NCBI RefSeq assembly: GCF_000967865.1 | Contig: NZ_JXRU01000032.1 | Coordinates: 167,297-231,296, forward strand | DNA from: Microbacterium sp. SA39 | GTDB taxonomy: Bacteria > Actinomycetota > Actinomycetes > Actinomycetales > Microbacteriaceae | DNA: 64,000 nt | Direction: 5' to 3' | In this document: in pieces, positions 25,885-33,742 of the stretch | Numbering within the stretch: position 1 is the first letter of the stretch | Layout: every line of letters begins with the position of its first letter | Program-made: the position numbers and the translations under genes | The notes under the pieces: generated by a model | Database searches by the model: none | The model's input: only the letters and a program-made list of their open reading frames with translations | What the model was told of the DNA's origin: nothing

Positions 25885-26727
25885 ATGAGGACGATCTGGA
25901 AGGGCGCGCTGACATTCGGGCTCGTCAACGTGCCGGTCAAGGTGTATTCGGCGACGGAGGACCACGACGTGCCGCTGCACCAGGTGCACGAGAAGGACGG
26001 CGGACGCATCCGCTACCAGCGCACGTGCGAGGTGTGCGGCGAGACCGTCGCCTACGCCGACATCGACCGCGCGTATGTCGAGGAGGGGCAGACGGTCGTC
26101 CTGACCAAGGACGACCTGGCGGCCCTCCCATCGGAGAAGAGCCGCGAGATCGATGTGGTCGAGTTCGTCCCCTCGGATCAGGTCGACCTTCTGACCCTCG
26201 ACAAGCCGTATTACCTCGAGCCCGATTCGAAGTCGGCCAAGGCCTACGTGCTGCTGCGCAAGACCCTCGAGCAGACCGACCGCACGGCGATCGTGCGCTT
26301 CACGCTGCGCCAGAAGACCCGGCTCGCGGCGCTCCGTGTGCGGGGGAAGGTGCTCGTCCTGCAGACGCTCCTCTGGGCAGACGAGGTGCGAGAAGCCGAG
26401 TTCCCGGCGCTCGACGAAGACGTGCGCATCTCGAAGAAGGAACTCGAGATGTCGGCCGCGCTTGTCGACAGCTATTCGGCGGACTTCGAGCCGGAGGCCT
26501 TCGTCGACGAGTACCAGAAGGAGCTGCGCACGCTCATCGACGCGAAGATCGAGGCCGGTGAGAGCTTCGAGATCGCCGACACCTTCGGCGAAGCGGATGC
26601 CGAGGGCAAGGGCGGAGAGGTCATCGACCTCATGGAGGCCCTGCGCGAGAGCGTCGCGCGGTCCAAGGAGAAGCGCGCGAGCGAGAAGCCCGCGAAGGCG
26701 AAGAAGCCGGCCAAGAAGACCGGCTGA
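25885..26727 (+). CDS. ku: Ku protein, DNA end-binding (NHEJ)
   Basis: The 280-residue bacterial Ku starts with RTIWKGALTFGLVNVPVKVY and contains YQRTCEVCGETVAYADIDRA, LDKPYYLEPDSKSAKAYVLL and ADFEPEAFVDEYQKELRTLI, all typical of the family. The last 30 residues are Lys/Ala-rich (KEKRASEKPAKAKKPAKKTG), the basic tail that helps actinobacterial Ku bind DNA. It forms a ring on double-strand ends and recruits LigD, encoded divergently next door. The ATG is set by the conserved N-terminus. Confidence 0.95.
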   Translation: MRTIWKGALTFGLVNVPVKVYSATEDHDVPLHQVHEKDGGRIRYQRTCEVCGETVAYADIDRAYVEEGQTVVLTKDDLAALPSEKSREIDVVEFVPSDQVDLLTLDKPYYLEPDSKSAKAYVLLRKTLEQTDRTAIVRFTLRQKTRLAALRVRGKVLVLQTLLWADEVREAEFPALDEDVRISKKELEMSAALVDSYSADFEPEAFVDEYQKELRTLIDAKIEAGESFEIADTFGEADAEGKGGEVIDLMEALRESVARSKEKRASEKPAKAKKPAKKTG

Positions 26728-26755
26728 GCACCTCGGTGCCGGTGTCCGGCGTCAG

Positions 26756-27535
26756 TCAGTGCTTGCCGTCGCCGTCCAGGTCGGGAGCGCGCTCGAACAC
26801 CTCGGGGTCGAGGGCGAGTTCTTCGGCCTCGACGGCATCCGTGGTGACATCCTCGCCGGCCGCTGCCGCCTTCTTCGCCTTGTGGCGCTCGGAGAGGTAG
26901 TGCCAGAGAGTGATGAGCGCGGTGCCGCCGACAGCCGCGAGCAGGATCAGGTCGATGTACTCCGTCACGAACCACTTGATCGGCGGGATGAAGCCGATCG
27001 CGTACCCCAGCATCGTGAGGCCGAAGCCCCAGAGCATCGCGCCGATGAGGTTGTAGAGCGAGTATTTGCGCCACGGCATGTGGCCCACGCCCGCGGCGAC
27101 CGGCGCGAACGTCCGCACGATCGGCACGAATCGGGCGAGGATGACGGTGATGCCGCCGAAGCGCTCGAAGAAGGCATTCGTCCGCTCGACGTTCTTCTTG
27201 CTGAAGAGCCCCGATTCCTTGCGTTCGAAGATCGCAGGCCCGGCCTTGTGTCCGATGAGGTAGCCGACCTCACCGCCGACGAAGGCCGCGAGCGCGATGA
27301 GCAGGGCGACGAACCAGATGTTGATGCCGAAGATGCCCTGGTCGGAACCTGCGAGCGGGTGCGAGAGCAGCCCGGCGATCACCAGCAGCGTGTCGCCGGG
27401 CAGCAGGAAGCCGACCAGCAGCCCGGTCTCGGCGAACACGATGAAGCACACGACGAGGAGCGCCCAAGGCCCGGCACCGCGGATGATCGTCTCAGGATCG
27501 AGCCAGGGGATGAGGGCGGTCGGTGCGTGCAGCAT
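26756..27535 (-). CDS. DedA-family membrane protein (SNARE-associated Golgi/VTT domain)
   Basis: The protein of about 259 residues has four to six hydrophobic segments. DedA hallmarks are CFIVFAETGLLVGFLLPGDT (the ETG...PGD motif), FVGGEVGYLIGHKAG and the arginine-containing GGITVILARFVPIVRTFAPV, then AAGVGHMPW. DedA/VTT proteins are linked to membrane phospholipid turnover and proton-dependent stress survival. The C-terminus is acidic. GTG at 27547 is an alternative start. Upstream lie the tRNA-Leu gene and its partial duplicate. Confidence 0.88.
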   Translation of the reverse strand: MLHAPTALIPWLDPETIIRGAGPWALLVVCFIVFAETGLLVGFLLPGDTLLVIAGLLSHPLAGSDQGIFGINIWFVALLIALAAFVGGEVGYLIGHKAGPAIFERKESGLFSKKNVERTNAFFERFGGITVILARFVPIVRTFAPVAAGVGHMPWRKYSLYNLIGAMLWGFGLTMLGYAIGFIPPIKWFVTEYIDLILLAAVGGTALITLWHYLSERHKAKKAAAAGEDVTTDAVEAEELALDPEVFERAPDLDGDGKH

Positions 27536-27599
27536 GGTTTCGAGCACAGGGGATTCCCGTCGGTCTTTGTTGGTCGGCGGTGTAACGGTGAGGTGAGAC

Positions 27600-27658
27600 G
27601 GCGCGACCCTTCGGGGTACGCCATCGACTCTCGTGCGGAAGATGGGACTTGAGTCCCT
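27600..27658 (-). repeat. Degenerate second copy of the tRNA-Leu 3' end and its downstream hairpin
   Basis: These 59 bases align to 27752-27810 (T-arm, 3' acceptor strand and terminator of tRNA-Leu) with seven mismatches, six of them outside the TCGACTCTCGTGCGGAAG core. The rest of the tRNA is missing here. Duplicated tRNA 3' ends are typical of integrase attachment sites, though a simple local duplication is also possible. No integrase is seen nearby. Confidence 0.75.
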
Positions 27659-27751
27659 CCGGCCCCTCCACCCGTCGCTTCGCGCCGGGCGGAGCCTCTG
27701 GCCGGTGGGGCCCCGTTGTTCAAGGATCCTAACTTCCGTGTGAGAGTCGCC

Positions 27752-27774
27752 GGCGCGACCCTTCGGGCCACGCC
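27752..27774 (-). terminator. Terminator hairpin of tRNA-Leu
   Basis: On the minus strand GGCGTGGCCC and GGGTCGCGCC form a 10-base-pair stem (two G-U pairs) closed by a GAA loop, 11 bases after the mature tRNA end. The duplicate at 27600-27622 has a weaker version. Confidence 0.65.
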
Positions 27775-27785
27775 ATCGACTCTCG

Positions 27786-27867
27786 TGCGGAAGGTGGGAC
27801 TTGAACCCACACGCCCTAGGGCACAGGAACCTAAATCCTGCGTGTCTGCCAATTCCACCACTCCCGC
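27786..27867 (-). tRNA. tRNA-Leu (anticodon TAG)
   Basis: The minus strand begins GCGGGAGTGGTGGAATTGGC and folds as a class II tRNA of 82 nucleotides. The anticodon stem CAGGA/TCCTG encloses TTTAGGT, with anticodon TAG reading CUA codons. A short variable arm and the T-arm GTGGG-TTCAAGT-CCCAC follow. The acceptor GCGGGAG/CTTCCGC contains one G-U pair, A is the discriminator, and CCA is not encoded. Confidence 0.95.
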
Positions 27868-27957
27868 GCGGTGGATTCAGTCTACTGATCGCACAAACCG
27901 GCATTCTGGGGATCAGCCCGCAGTTCGCGACGACGCGGCCGTCGCCGGCACACACGA

Positions 27958-27996
27958 CGAGACCGCCGCCCGCACGTGAGGCAGGCGGCGGTCTCG
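27958..27996 (-). terminator. Strong terminator after the PDEPLAP repeat gene
   Basis: CGAGACCGCCGCC (27958-27970) and GGCGGCGGTCTCG (27984-27996) form a perfect 13-base-pair stem with a 13-base loop. It lies just downstream of the small minus-strand gene and upstream of the tRNA. Confidence 0.75.
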
Positions 27997-28006
27997 ATGT
28001 CTCGGA

Positions 28007-28174
28007 TCAACGCAGGGCTTCAGCCCCGGGGACGACGGGCTCCTCCGGATTCGGCGCGAGCGGCTCGTCCGGGGTCGGGGCGAGCGGCTCATCCGGATAG
28101 GGCGCGAGCGGCTCGTCGGGGGTCGGAGCGATCGGTTCGCCCGGGCTACCCGGAAGGGGGAAGGAGTCGGTCAT
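28007..28174 (-). CDS. Small proline-rich repeat protein (55 aa), unknown function
   Basis: The reading frame encodes MTDSFPLPGSPGEPIAPTPD followed by EPLAPYPDEPLAP and further units, ending GAEALR. The protein is an eight-residue repeat (PDEPLAPx) flanked by short tails, with no membrane segment. The DNA repeat unit is 24 bases (28057-28080, 28081-28104, 28105-28128) with silent and conservative differences, which argues for selection on the protein. GAGAGGA lies eight bases before the ATG and a strong hairpin follows the stop, so it looks like a self-contained transcription unit. I do not recognise a family. Confidence 0.65.
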   Translation of the reverse strand: MTDSFPLPGSPGEPIAPTPDEPLAPYPDEPLAPTPDEPLAPNPEEPVVPGAEALR

Positions 28175-28254
28175 GACAGATCCTCTCGTTCAGGTGGTTG
28201 TCGCATTCCGATGAGTCCAGCACCGCGTCAGGCTGTCGTCTGCACCCTTGCGCT

Positions 28255-28869
28255 TCACGCCGCGATGTGCCGACTACGGACACTGTCTGCGACTGCATCC
28301 GCACGTTCGAGACGGACGAAAGCGACGACGACGCCCGCGACCACGGCGCCGAGTCCGCCGACCGCCATGTCGCCGATGGTGTCCTGGTAGGTCACGAGGA
28401 TCTCGGTCGTGACGAATGTGCGGCCGGCCCACTCGATCATCTCCCACAGGGCGCTGACGGCGAGACCGAGAGCCGGGACGATCACGATCGCGGTGCGCGT
28501 GCGGAACCATTCGGCATCCTGGGCAGGAACGACGCCGGCGCGCGCGAGCAGGACGTACCCGGCCGCGGCGATCACACCGGTACAGGCGAAGTGCACGACG
28601 AGGTCCCAGCCCGGAACCGCCCGATACAGGTCGAAGACGTTGCTCGCCGCCGCCACGAGCACGGTCGCCCCGACGATGAAGTCCGCTCCGGCGCGCAGGC
28701 CCAGCATCCGGGGGATCATCAGCGCGGGAAGCGCGAGCGCGAGGATGCCGGCATCCGTCGGCGTGGACCAGATCGCGGCGGCGAGCACACCCAGCACGCC
28801 GATGACGCGGAGAGCATCAGCGGCGTATTCCGCGAAACCGTGCGGCGGTCGCAGGAAGTTCTCCTTCAC
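28255..28869 (-). CDS. Integral membrane protein, DUF2238/YjdF-like
   Basis: The protein of 204 residues has about six hydrophobic segments. The motifs GWDLVVHFACTGVIAAAGYV, ALWEMIEWAGR and TYQDTIGDMAVGGLGAVVAG resemble the E. coli YjdF (DUF2238) family of unknown function, in which His, Glu and Asp lie in or near membrane helices. The GTG start overlaps the stop of the endonuclease-like gene (GTGA), so it is the last gene of a three-gene operon with a glycosyltransferase and a phosphodiesterase-fold enzyme. A link to envelope polymers is conceivable but unproven. Confidence 0.65.
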   Translation of the reverse strand: MKENFLRPPHGFAEYAADALRVIGVLGVLAAAIWSTPTDAGILALALPALMIPRMLGLRAGADFIVGATVLVAAASNVFDLYRAVPGWDLVVHFACTGVIAAAGYVLLARAGVVPAQDAEWFRTRTAIVIVPALGLAVSALWEMIEWAGRTFVTTEILVTYQDTIGDMAVGGLGAVVAGVVVAFVRLERADAVADSVRSRHIAA

Positions 28870-29699
28870 TTCGCCCCCTTCGATGCCGCGATCGTCACGA
28901 GGGCCTGCACCGGAAGGTGATCCGACGGCCAGCCGCCATCGATCGGGCGAGCATCGATCGCCGCGCGGCGCACCTGCACCCCGGGCGACACGAGGATCGC
29001 GTCGATGCGCCGGCCCGGTCGCGGCCGGCGATATCCGGCGAATGTTCCCCATTCGGGCGAGAGGCGAACGTCCGCTTCCGACCAGGCATCCCTCAGCACT
29101 CCATGGGACACCAGGGTCGTCCACGGTGCGGATGTCGGTCCGGCGTTGAGGTCGCCGAGCAGGATCGCGGAAGACGGCTGCGCCGAGATCACCGCGTGAA
29201 GCTCCTCCGCCGCGCGCTGCCGTGCCCGAGCGGAGAAGACGTCGAGGTGCGTGTTGATGACCGTGAACGTCTTCGACGTCATCCGGTCGCGGAACCCGGC
29301 CTGCACGAAGACGCGAGGGATGACGTTGCCCCAGGATGTCGAGCCGGCCTCATCGGGGCGGTCGGAGAGCGCGGCCTGTCGCCAGTCGACGAGCTCGAGC
29401 CGTGCGTCGTCGTAGAACACCGGGCATCCCTCGCCGCGTGGTCCGGGATGCCGTCCGTGCCCGACGACGCGGTAGGAGTCGCCGAGCGCGTCGCGGATCG
29501 CCTTCGCCTGGTCGGGCAGCACCTCTTGGGCACCGAGGACCGTCGGACGCTCGTCGCGCAGCAGCGCTTCCAGGCGCGGGCGGCGGATGCTCCACCGATC
29601 GGCCGGCGGCCACGTCACGCCGTTCATCCGTCGACGGACGTTGAAGGTCATCACGTGGACGGACGGCGGCGCGGCGGGGCCGACGAGTGCGAGGCTCAT
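28866..29699 (-). CDS. Endonuclease/exonuclease/phosphatase family protein
   Basis: The 277-residue protein has the metal-dependent phosphodiesterase fold. Visible are VHVMTFNVRR, GAQEVLPDQ (metal-binding Glu), INTHLDVFSARARQRAAEEL, ILLGDLNAGPTS (catalytic Asp/Asn) and GGWPSDHLPVQA (Asp-His). The fold serves nucleases, sphingomyelinases and phosphoinositide phosphatases, so the substrate is open. No clear signal peptide is present. The ATG overlaps the glycosyltransferase stop (ATGA). Confidence 0.85.
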   Translation of the reverse strand: MSLALVGPAAPPSVHVMTFNVRRRMNGVTWPPADRWSIRRPRLEALLRDERPTVLGAQEVLPDQAKAIRDALGDSYRVVGHGRHPGPRGEGCPVFYDDARLELVDWRQAALSDRPDEAGSTSWGNVIPRVFVQAGFRDRMTSKTFTVINTHLDVFSARARQRAAEELHAVISAQPSSAILLGDLNAGPTSAPWTTLVSHGVLRDAWSEADVRLSPEWGTFAGYRRPRPGRRIDAILVSPGVQVRRAAIDARPIDGGWPSDHLPVQALVTIAASKGAK

Positions 29700-30496
29700 C
29701 GGGCAGCCCTCGCCGGTGTGGGCACTCCGAGTCGGTGGAGGACGCGGCGGAGCGCGAGGCGCACCCAGCGCACCGGAGGGAAGTCCTCGGGCCAGTGCCC
29801 CACGACCGTGCGGATGCCGCGGACGAAGCGGCGAGCGAACGCCCGTCCGCTGCGGAACGGGCGCATGGACATGCCCATCTCAGCCTGCGGCAGGAAGCGG
29901 ATGCGGTGGCGCTCCCCGAGGTGGAAGGCGAGATCGAGGTCGTCGTGCCGCTCGGGATCGTCTCGCCGCACGTCAGCGCGCACGCTCAGCCACGCGGAGC
30001 GGCGGAAGGCCAGATTTGAACCGAAGAGGGGGAGGTGGCCCAGAGCGGGTGCGGTCGCCAGCGTGTAGCTGATCAGGTAGACGGCAGCGAGCGGAGTGCG
30101 CAGCTCGCGCGGGCCGTCGATGAACCGGGCACCTCCGGTGTATGCGGACACCCGAGGATGCTGCGCGAACGCCTCGACGACGGTCGCGACCCAGGTCTCC
30201 GCCGGCACGCAGTCGGCATCGAGGCGCAGGATGAGGTCGCCACCGGCGGCGTCGTAGCCGCGCGCGCTCGCCGCGGGCACGCCCGGCTGATCGCAGGTCA
30301 CCACGACGGTGCCGAGGTCGGCGGCGACGGCAGCGGATTCGTCGGTGGAGCCGTTGTCGACCACGATGACCTCGTCCGGGCGCCGGGTCTGACGGTCGAG
30401 AGCGGTGAGGCATCGGCGCAGTTCTTCCGCGTCATCCTTCACCGGGATCACGACCGACACGGTCGGCGATGGTCCAGCTTCTGTGGGGCGCGGCAC
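29696..30496 (-). CDS. Family 2 glycosyltransferase
   Basis: The 266-residue GT-A fold enzyme has TVSVVIPVKDDAEELRRCL, VIVVDNGSTDES, the metal-binding LRLDADCVPAETW and a C-terminal FARRFVRGIRTVVGHW segment. It probably transfers a sugar from a nucleotide-sugar to a lipid or envelope acceptor at the membrane face. The GTG start has a strong AGGAGG five bases upstream. It is the first gene of the three-gene operon and lies just downstream of the truncated transporter. Confidence 0.85.
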   Translation of the reverse strand: MPRPTEAGPSPTVSVVIPVKDDAEELRRCLTALDRQTRRPDEVIVVDNGSTDESAAVAADLGTVVVTCDQPGVPAASARGYDAAGGDLILRLDADCVPAETWVATVVEAFAQHPRVSAYTGGARFIDGPRELRTPLAAVYLISYTLATAPALGHLPLFGSNLAFRRSAWLSVRADVRRDDPERHDDLDLAFHLGERHRIRFLPQAEMGMSMRPFRSGRAFARRFVRGIRTVVGHWPEDFPPVRWVRLALRRVLHRLGVPTPARAAR

Positions 30497-30523
30497 GTGA
30501 CCTCCTTGCGGTCTCCTCGCAGA

Positions 30524-31006
30524 CTACGGCGACCGGCCGGGAAGGGTCGACGCGGTTGACACCGGCGACCCGGCTCGGGTACCGCGGGATCGCCGGTGCC
30601 GTCGTTCGATCGACTGTCCGGCATAGCTCGCCGCGATGATCAGGACGGCCCCGAGGATCCCGATCGTTCCGATCGCCTCTCCGGCCATGAGGACGCCGAC
30701 CAGCAGAGCCCATACCGGTTCGGTGCCCATCAGGATGCTCGCTCGCGACGCGGACGTGCGCCTGACCGCCCAGAGCTGCACGACGAAGGCGAAAACCGAG
30801 CAGAGGATGCCGAGGAAGAAGACGTTCGCCCAGCCCTCTGCATCCAGTCCTGCGGCTGCGGCGGGCAGAGTGGGGCCGGCCATGACGGTGAAGACGGCAG
30901 CGCAGGTCACCATCTGGACGAGGACCAGTCCGAGCGAGCTGTCGGTGCGACCGCGGGTGAGGTGCGCGCTCGCCGTCACATGGAACGCGCGGACGATCGC
31001 CGCGGC
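30524..31006 (-). pseudogene. Remnant of a DMT/EamA transporter (C-terminal half only)
   Basis: The C-terminal half of a drug/metabolite transporter is recognisable: RAFHVTASAHLTRGRTDSSL, GLVLVQMVTCAAVFTVMAGP, FVVQLWAVRRTSASRASILM, GTEPVWALLVGVLMAGE and SYAGQSIERRH. These make about four of the usual ten membrane helices. Upstream of about 31006 the homology stops; the frame stays open but the sequence belongs to the opposite-strand LysR remnant. With no first half and no start codon near the junction, it should be non-functional. Confidence 0.75.
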
Positions 31007-31019
31007 GATCGGTCGGAGG

Positions 31020-31675
31020 GACCGCGGGTCCACCTCGCCGATGCCGATGTCGCGCAGCGCGATTTCGCGGGACTCACGGCCGATCACGATCTCGTCATCG
31101 CGCATCGACTGTCGCACGATCCGGAATGGTCGGCGCGCCGACTGGTCGTCACGCCGCTGCTGGTCGAGCCGCTCGACATCGCTCTGCATACGTCCCATCC
31201 GCTCGCGTCCGCTCCGGCCATCCTTCCGGAGCAGCTGCGCGATGAGAGGTGGATCTCGACACACGAGGGCTTCCCGCTGGCCGGCGTCGTCACCCACCTG
31301 GCGGCGCTCATCGGGAAGGACCCTCGGATCGATCACCGGATCAACGAGTTCTTCGTCGCCGCCCAGGTCGTCCGCACCGGAGCGGCCATCGCGGTGATGC
31401 CCCGGACGACGGCGGCATCGCTCGCGGTCGATGGGCTGGTGCTGCGCCCGATCGTCGGCGTCCCACTCGTCCGCCACGTGGATGTGCTCGCTCGTCCTGA
31501 CGCGCTCGCGCATGCGTCGGTCCGTGCGGTGCTGGAGGGGCTGCAGGCTGTCGCTGCAGAGGCGGCGGAACGAAGCGGCGGGTCTGCTGGTCCGGCGGCT
31601 GTGCCGCGTTTCCGAGTTCTGCCGTCGAGTGGCGCGTCGTCGAGCCTGTGGATAACTTCCACGGCCGCGAGGTGA
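31020..31675 (+). pseudogene. Remnant of a LysR-family regulator (substrate-binding domain only)
   Basis: The plus-strand frame reads DVAQRDFAGLTADHDLVIAH, then LLVEPLDIALHTSHPLAS, ERWISTHEGFPLAG and VVRTGAAIAVMPRTT, the effector-binding domain of LysR proteins that often control divergent DMT transporters. The helix-turn-helix half is missing. It abuts the transporter remnant head to head at about 31006-31020, so one deletion removed both 5' ends together with the shared promoter. Confidence 0.75.
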
Positions 31676-31694
31676 TTCTTGCGAGGATGCCCGG

Positions 31695-32888
31695 GTGAGT
31701 CATCCGTCCGTCCTCGTCGCTGAACGCGTGCGTTCGCGTCTGCGGGCGGAGGGGGTCGACCCGACGATCGATCCGGATGCGGCTCGCCGCATCGCGCATG
31801 CCGAGGTGCGGCGGCACGATGATCTCGCTCTGGCGCGCGGGGAGGCGCTGATCGACGACGAGGCTGCGTGCGTGCGTGACGTGCTCGCTGCCGTGAGCGG
31901 GCTCGGATCCCTGCAGCCGTTCCTCGATGACGTCGGGATCGAGGAGATCTGGGTGAACGGCGACGGCCACGTGCACATCGCGCGGGGTGGGGTGGCCGAG
32001 CGCACGGGTTTGCACCTGTCCGACACGACGGTGCGCGACCTGGTGGAGCGGATGCTGCAGCCGACCGGTCGCCGCGTGGACATCAGTCAGCCTTTCGTCG
32101 ACGCGTCCCTGCCCGACGGATCGCGACTGCACGTGGCGATCGCCGATGTCGTGCGCGGCGCGTGGGCGGTGAACATCCGGAAGTTCCTGCCCAGGTACCG
32201 CTCGCTCGACGCGCTGATGCGCCACGGAGCGATGCCGCGGGAGATCGCCGGTCTCCTCCGCGACGCGATGCGCGACGGCCGCAGCGTGATCGTGTCCGGC
32301 GCGACGCACGCGGGGAAGACCACGCTCCTCGGAGCACTGCTGGCGTCCTGTGCCGACACCCAGCGCATCATCACCGTCGAGGAGACGTTCGAGCTCGCTG
32401 TCGACGGAAGAGACGTGGTCTCCCTGCAGGGGCGGCAGGCGAGCCTCGAGGGAACCGGCGAGATCACCCTGCGCCGGCTGGTGAAAGAGGCGCTGCGCAT
32501 GCGCCCGGATCGGCTCGTGGTCGGAGAAGTGCGCGACGCCGAGGCGCTCGACCTGGTGCTGGCGCTCAACACGGGTGTTCCAGGCGCCGGGACGGTGCAC
32601 GCGAACTCCGCCGCCGAGGCACTCGAGAAGCTCACCATCCTCCCGCTGCTCGCCGGACGCAACATCGATCGGGCGTTCATCACGCCCGCGCTCGCCGCAG
32701 CCGTCGACCTCGTCGTGCACTGCACGCGCCTCGAGTCGGGGGAGCGGCGGGTGCAGGAGATCGTCGCTCCGACCGGGGAGGTCGTCGAGGGCCGCATCAT
32801 CACCCGCACCGTGTACGAGGCGGAGGCGCGACCGCGCGCCACGCCGGGTCTCGTGCATGACGCCCTGCTTCGCGGAGGCGGGTCGTGA
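31695..32888 (+). CDS. tadA: Tad/Flp pilus assembly ATPase TadA (CpaF family)
   Basis: The 397-residue secretion ATPase has the CpaF N-terminal region (GSLQPFLDDVGIEEIWVNGD) and a RecA-like core with GATHAGKTTLLGALL (Walker A near residue 202), EETFEL (Asp box), MRPDRLVVGEVRDAEALDLV (Walker B) and GTVHANSAAEALEKL (His box). It powers assembly of Tad pilins in the inner membrane. The GTG is taken from the conserved N-terminus. The MinD-like septum-site gene (ssd) that often precedes tadA in actinobacteria is absent; a deletion scar lies there instead. Confidence 0.9.
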   Translation: MSHPSVLVAERVRSRLRAEGVDPTIDPDAARRIAHAEVRRHDDLALARGEALIDDEAACVRDVLAAVSGLGSLQPFLDDVGIEEIWVNGDGHVHIARGGVAERTGLHLSDTTVRDLVERMLQPTGRRVDISQPFVDASLPDGSRLHVAIADVVRGAWAVNIRKFLPRYRSLDALMRHGAMPREIAGLLRDAMRDGRSVIVSGATHAGKTTLLGALLASCADTQRIITVEETFELAVDGRDVVSLQGRQASLEGTGEITLRRLVKEALRMRPDRLVVGEVRDAEALDLVLALNTGVPGAGTVHANSAAEALEKLTILPLLAGRNIDRAFITPALAAAVDLVVHCTRLESGERRVQEIVAPTGEVVEGRIITRTVYEAEARPRATPGLVHDALLRGGGS

Positions 32889-33742
32889 CCATCCTGATCG
32901 GCGCCGTGCTCGCGGCCGGGTTGCTGCTGTGCCTGTCCCCGTGGATGTGGCCGGGTTCCGATCGAGAGGCCCTCGCGGCGCCGCCGGGGCGCCTTGCGCG
33001 TCTCCTCGACGAGGCGGGGATAGATGCCGTGGCACCCCGGTTGCTCATCGTCGTGATGCTCGCGGCAGCTCTGGTCGTGGCATCCGCCGTATGGCTCCTC
33101 GCAGGTATTCCCGCGCTCGCGATTCTGGCAGGCCTGACCGCGTCTGCGGCACCGGTGATGTGGCTGCGCAGCCGGAGGATGAGGCTCCGAAAGCTCCGTC
33201 GACAGCTGTGGCCTGATGTCTGCGATCTGCTGATCGCCGCGATCCGCGTCGGACTCTCTCTGCCGGATGCGGTGGCGAGTCTTGCCGAGTCTGCACCGGC
33301 GATGCTGCGCCCCGCCTTCGTCGTGTTCGCCCGTGACCTCCGAGCCACGGGAAGATTCGAGACCAGCCTCGACCGTCTGAAGTCCTCGCTCGCGGATCCG
33401 ATCGGCGACCGCATCGCGGAGACCCTGCGGATGGCACGCCAGGTCGGCGGCACGGAGTTGATCTCCGTATTGCGCGCCCTGTCGTCCTCGGTGCGCGCCG
33501 ACGCAGCGCTTCGCGGGGAGGTCGAGGCGCGGCAGTCCTGGATCCGCGGCGCCGCCGTACTCGGCGCGATCGCACCCTGGGTGGTCCTCGGGCTGCTCGT
33601 GATGAGGCCGGAAGGCGCGTCGGCATACGGCACGCCGGAAGGAGTGGTCGTGATCTGCGTCGGCGCCGCCGTGTCGTTGGTCGCCTTCCGCATCATGATC
33701 CGCATCGGCAGGCTGCCGGAGCCTCGGCGGTGGTTCGGATGA
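32885..33742 (+). CDS. tadB: Tad secretion membrane protein TadB (type II secretion F family)
   Basis: The 285-residue protein has two hydrophobic segments near residues 3-20 and 55-95, a cytoplasmic T2SSF-like helical domain (LWPDVCDLLIAAIRVGLSLP, DAVASLAESAP) and two C-terminal segments. It is the inner-membrane platform partner of TadC. The start overlaps the tadA stop (GTGA). Confidence 0.85.
   Translation: MTILIGAVLAAGLLLCLSPWMWPGSDREALAAPPGRLARLLDEAGIDAVAPRLLIVVMLAAALVVASAVWLLAGIPALAILAGLTASAAPVMWLRSRRMRLRKLRRQLWPDVCDLLIAAIRVGLSLPDAVASLAESAPAMLRPAFVVFARDLRATGRFETSLDRLKSSLADPIGDRIAETLRMARQVGGTELISVLRALSSSVRADAALRGEVEARQSWIRGAAVLGAIAPWVVLGLLVMRPEGASAYGTPEGVVVICVGAAVSLVAFRIMIRIGRLPEPRRWFG

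Noticed and set aside
27600..27658. A second intact tRNA gene beside tRNA-Leu
   Set aside because: Only the T-arm, acceptor 3' strand and hairpin are present; no D-arm, anticodon arm or 5' acceptor strand can be found.
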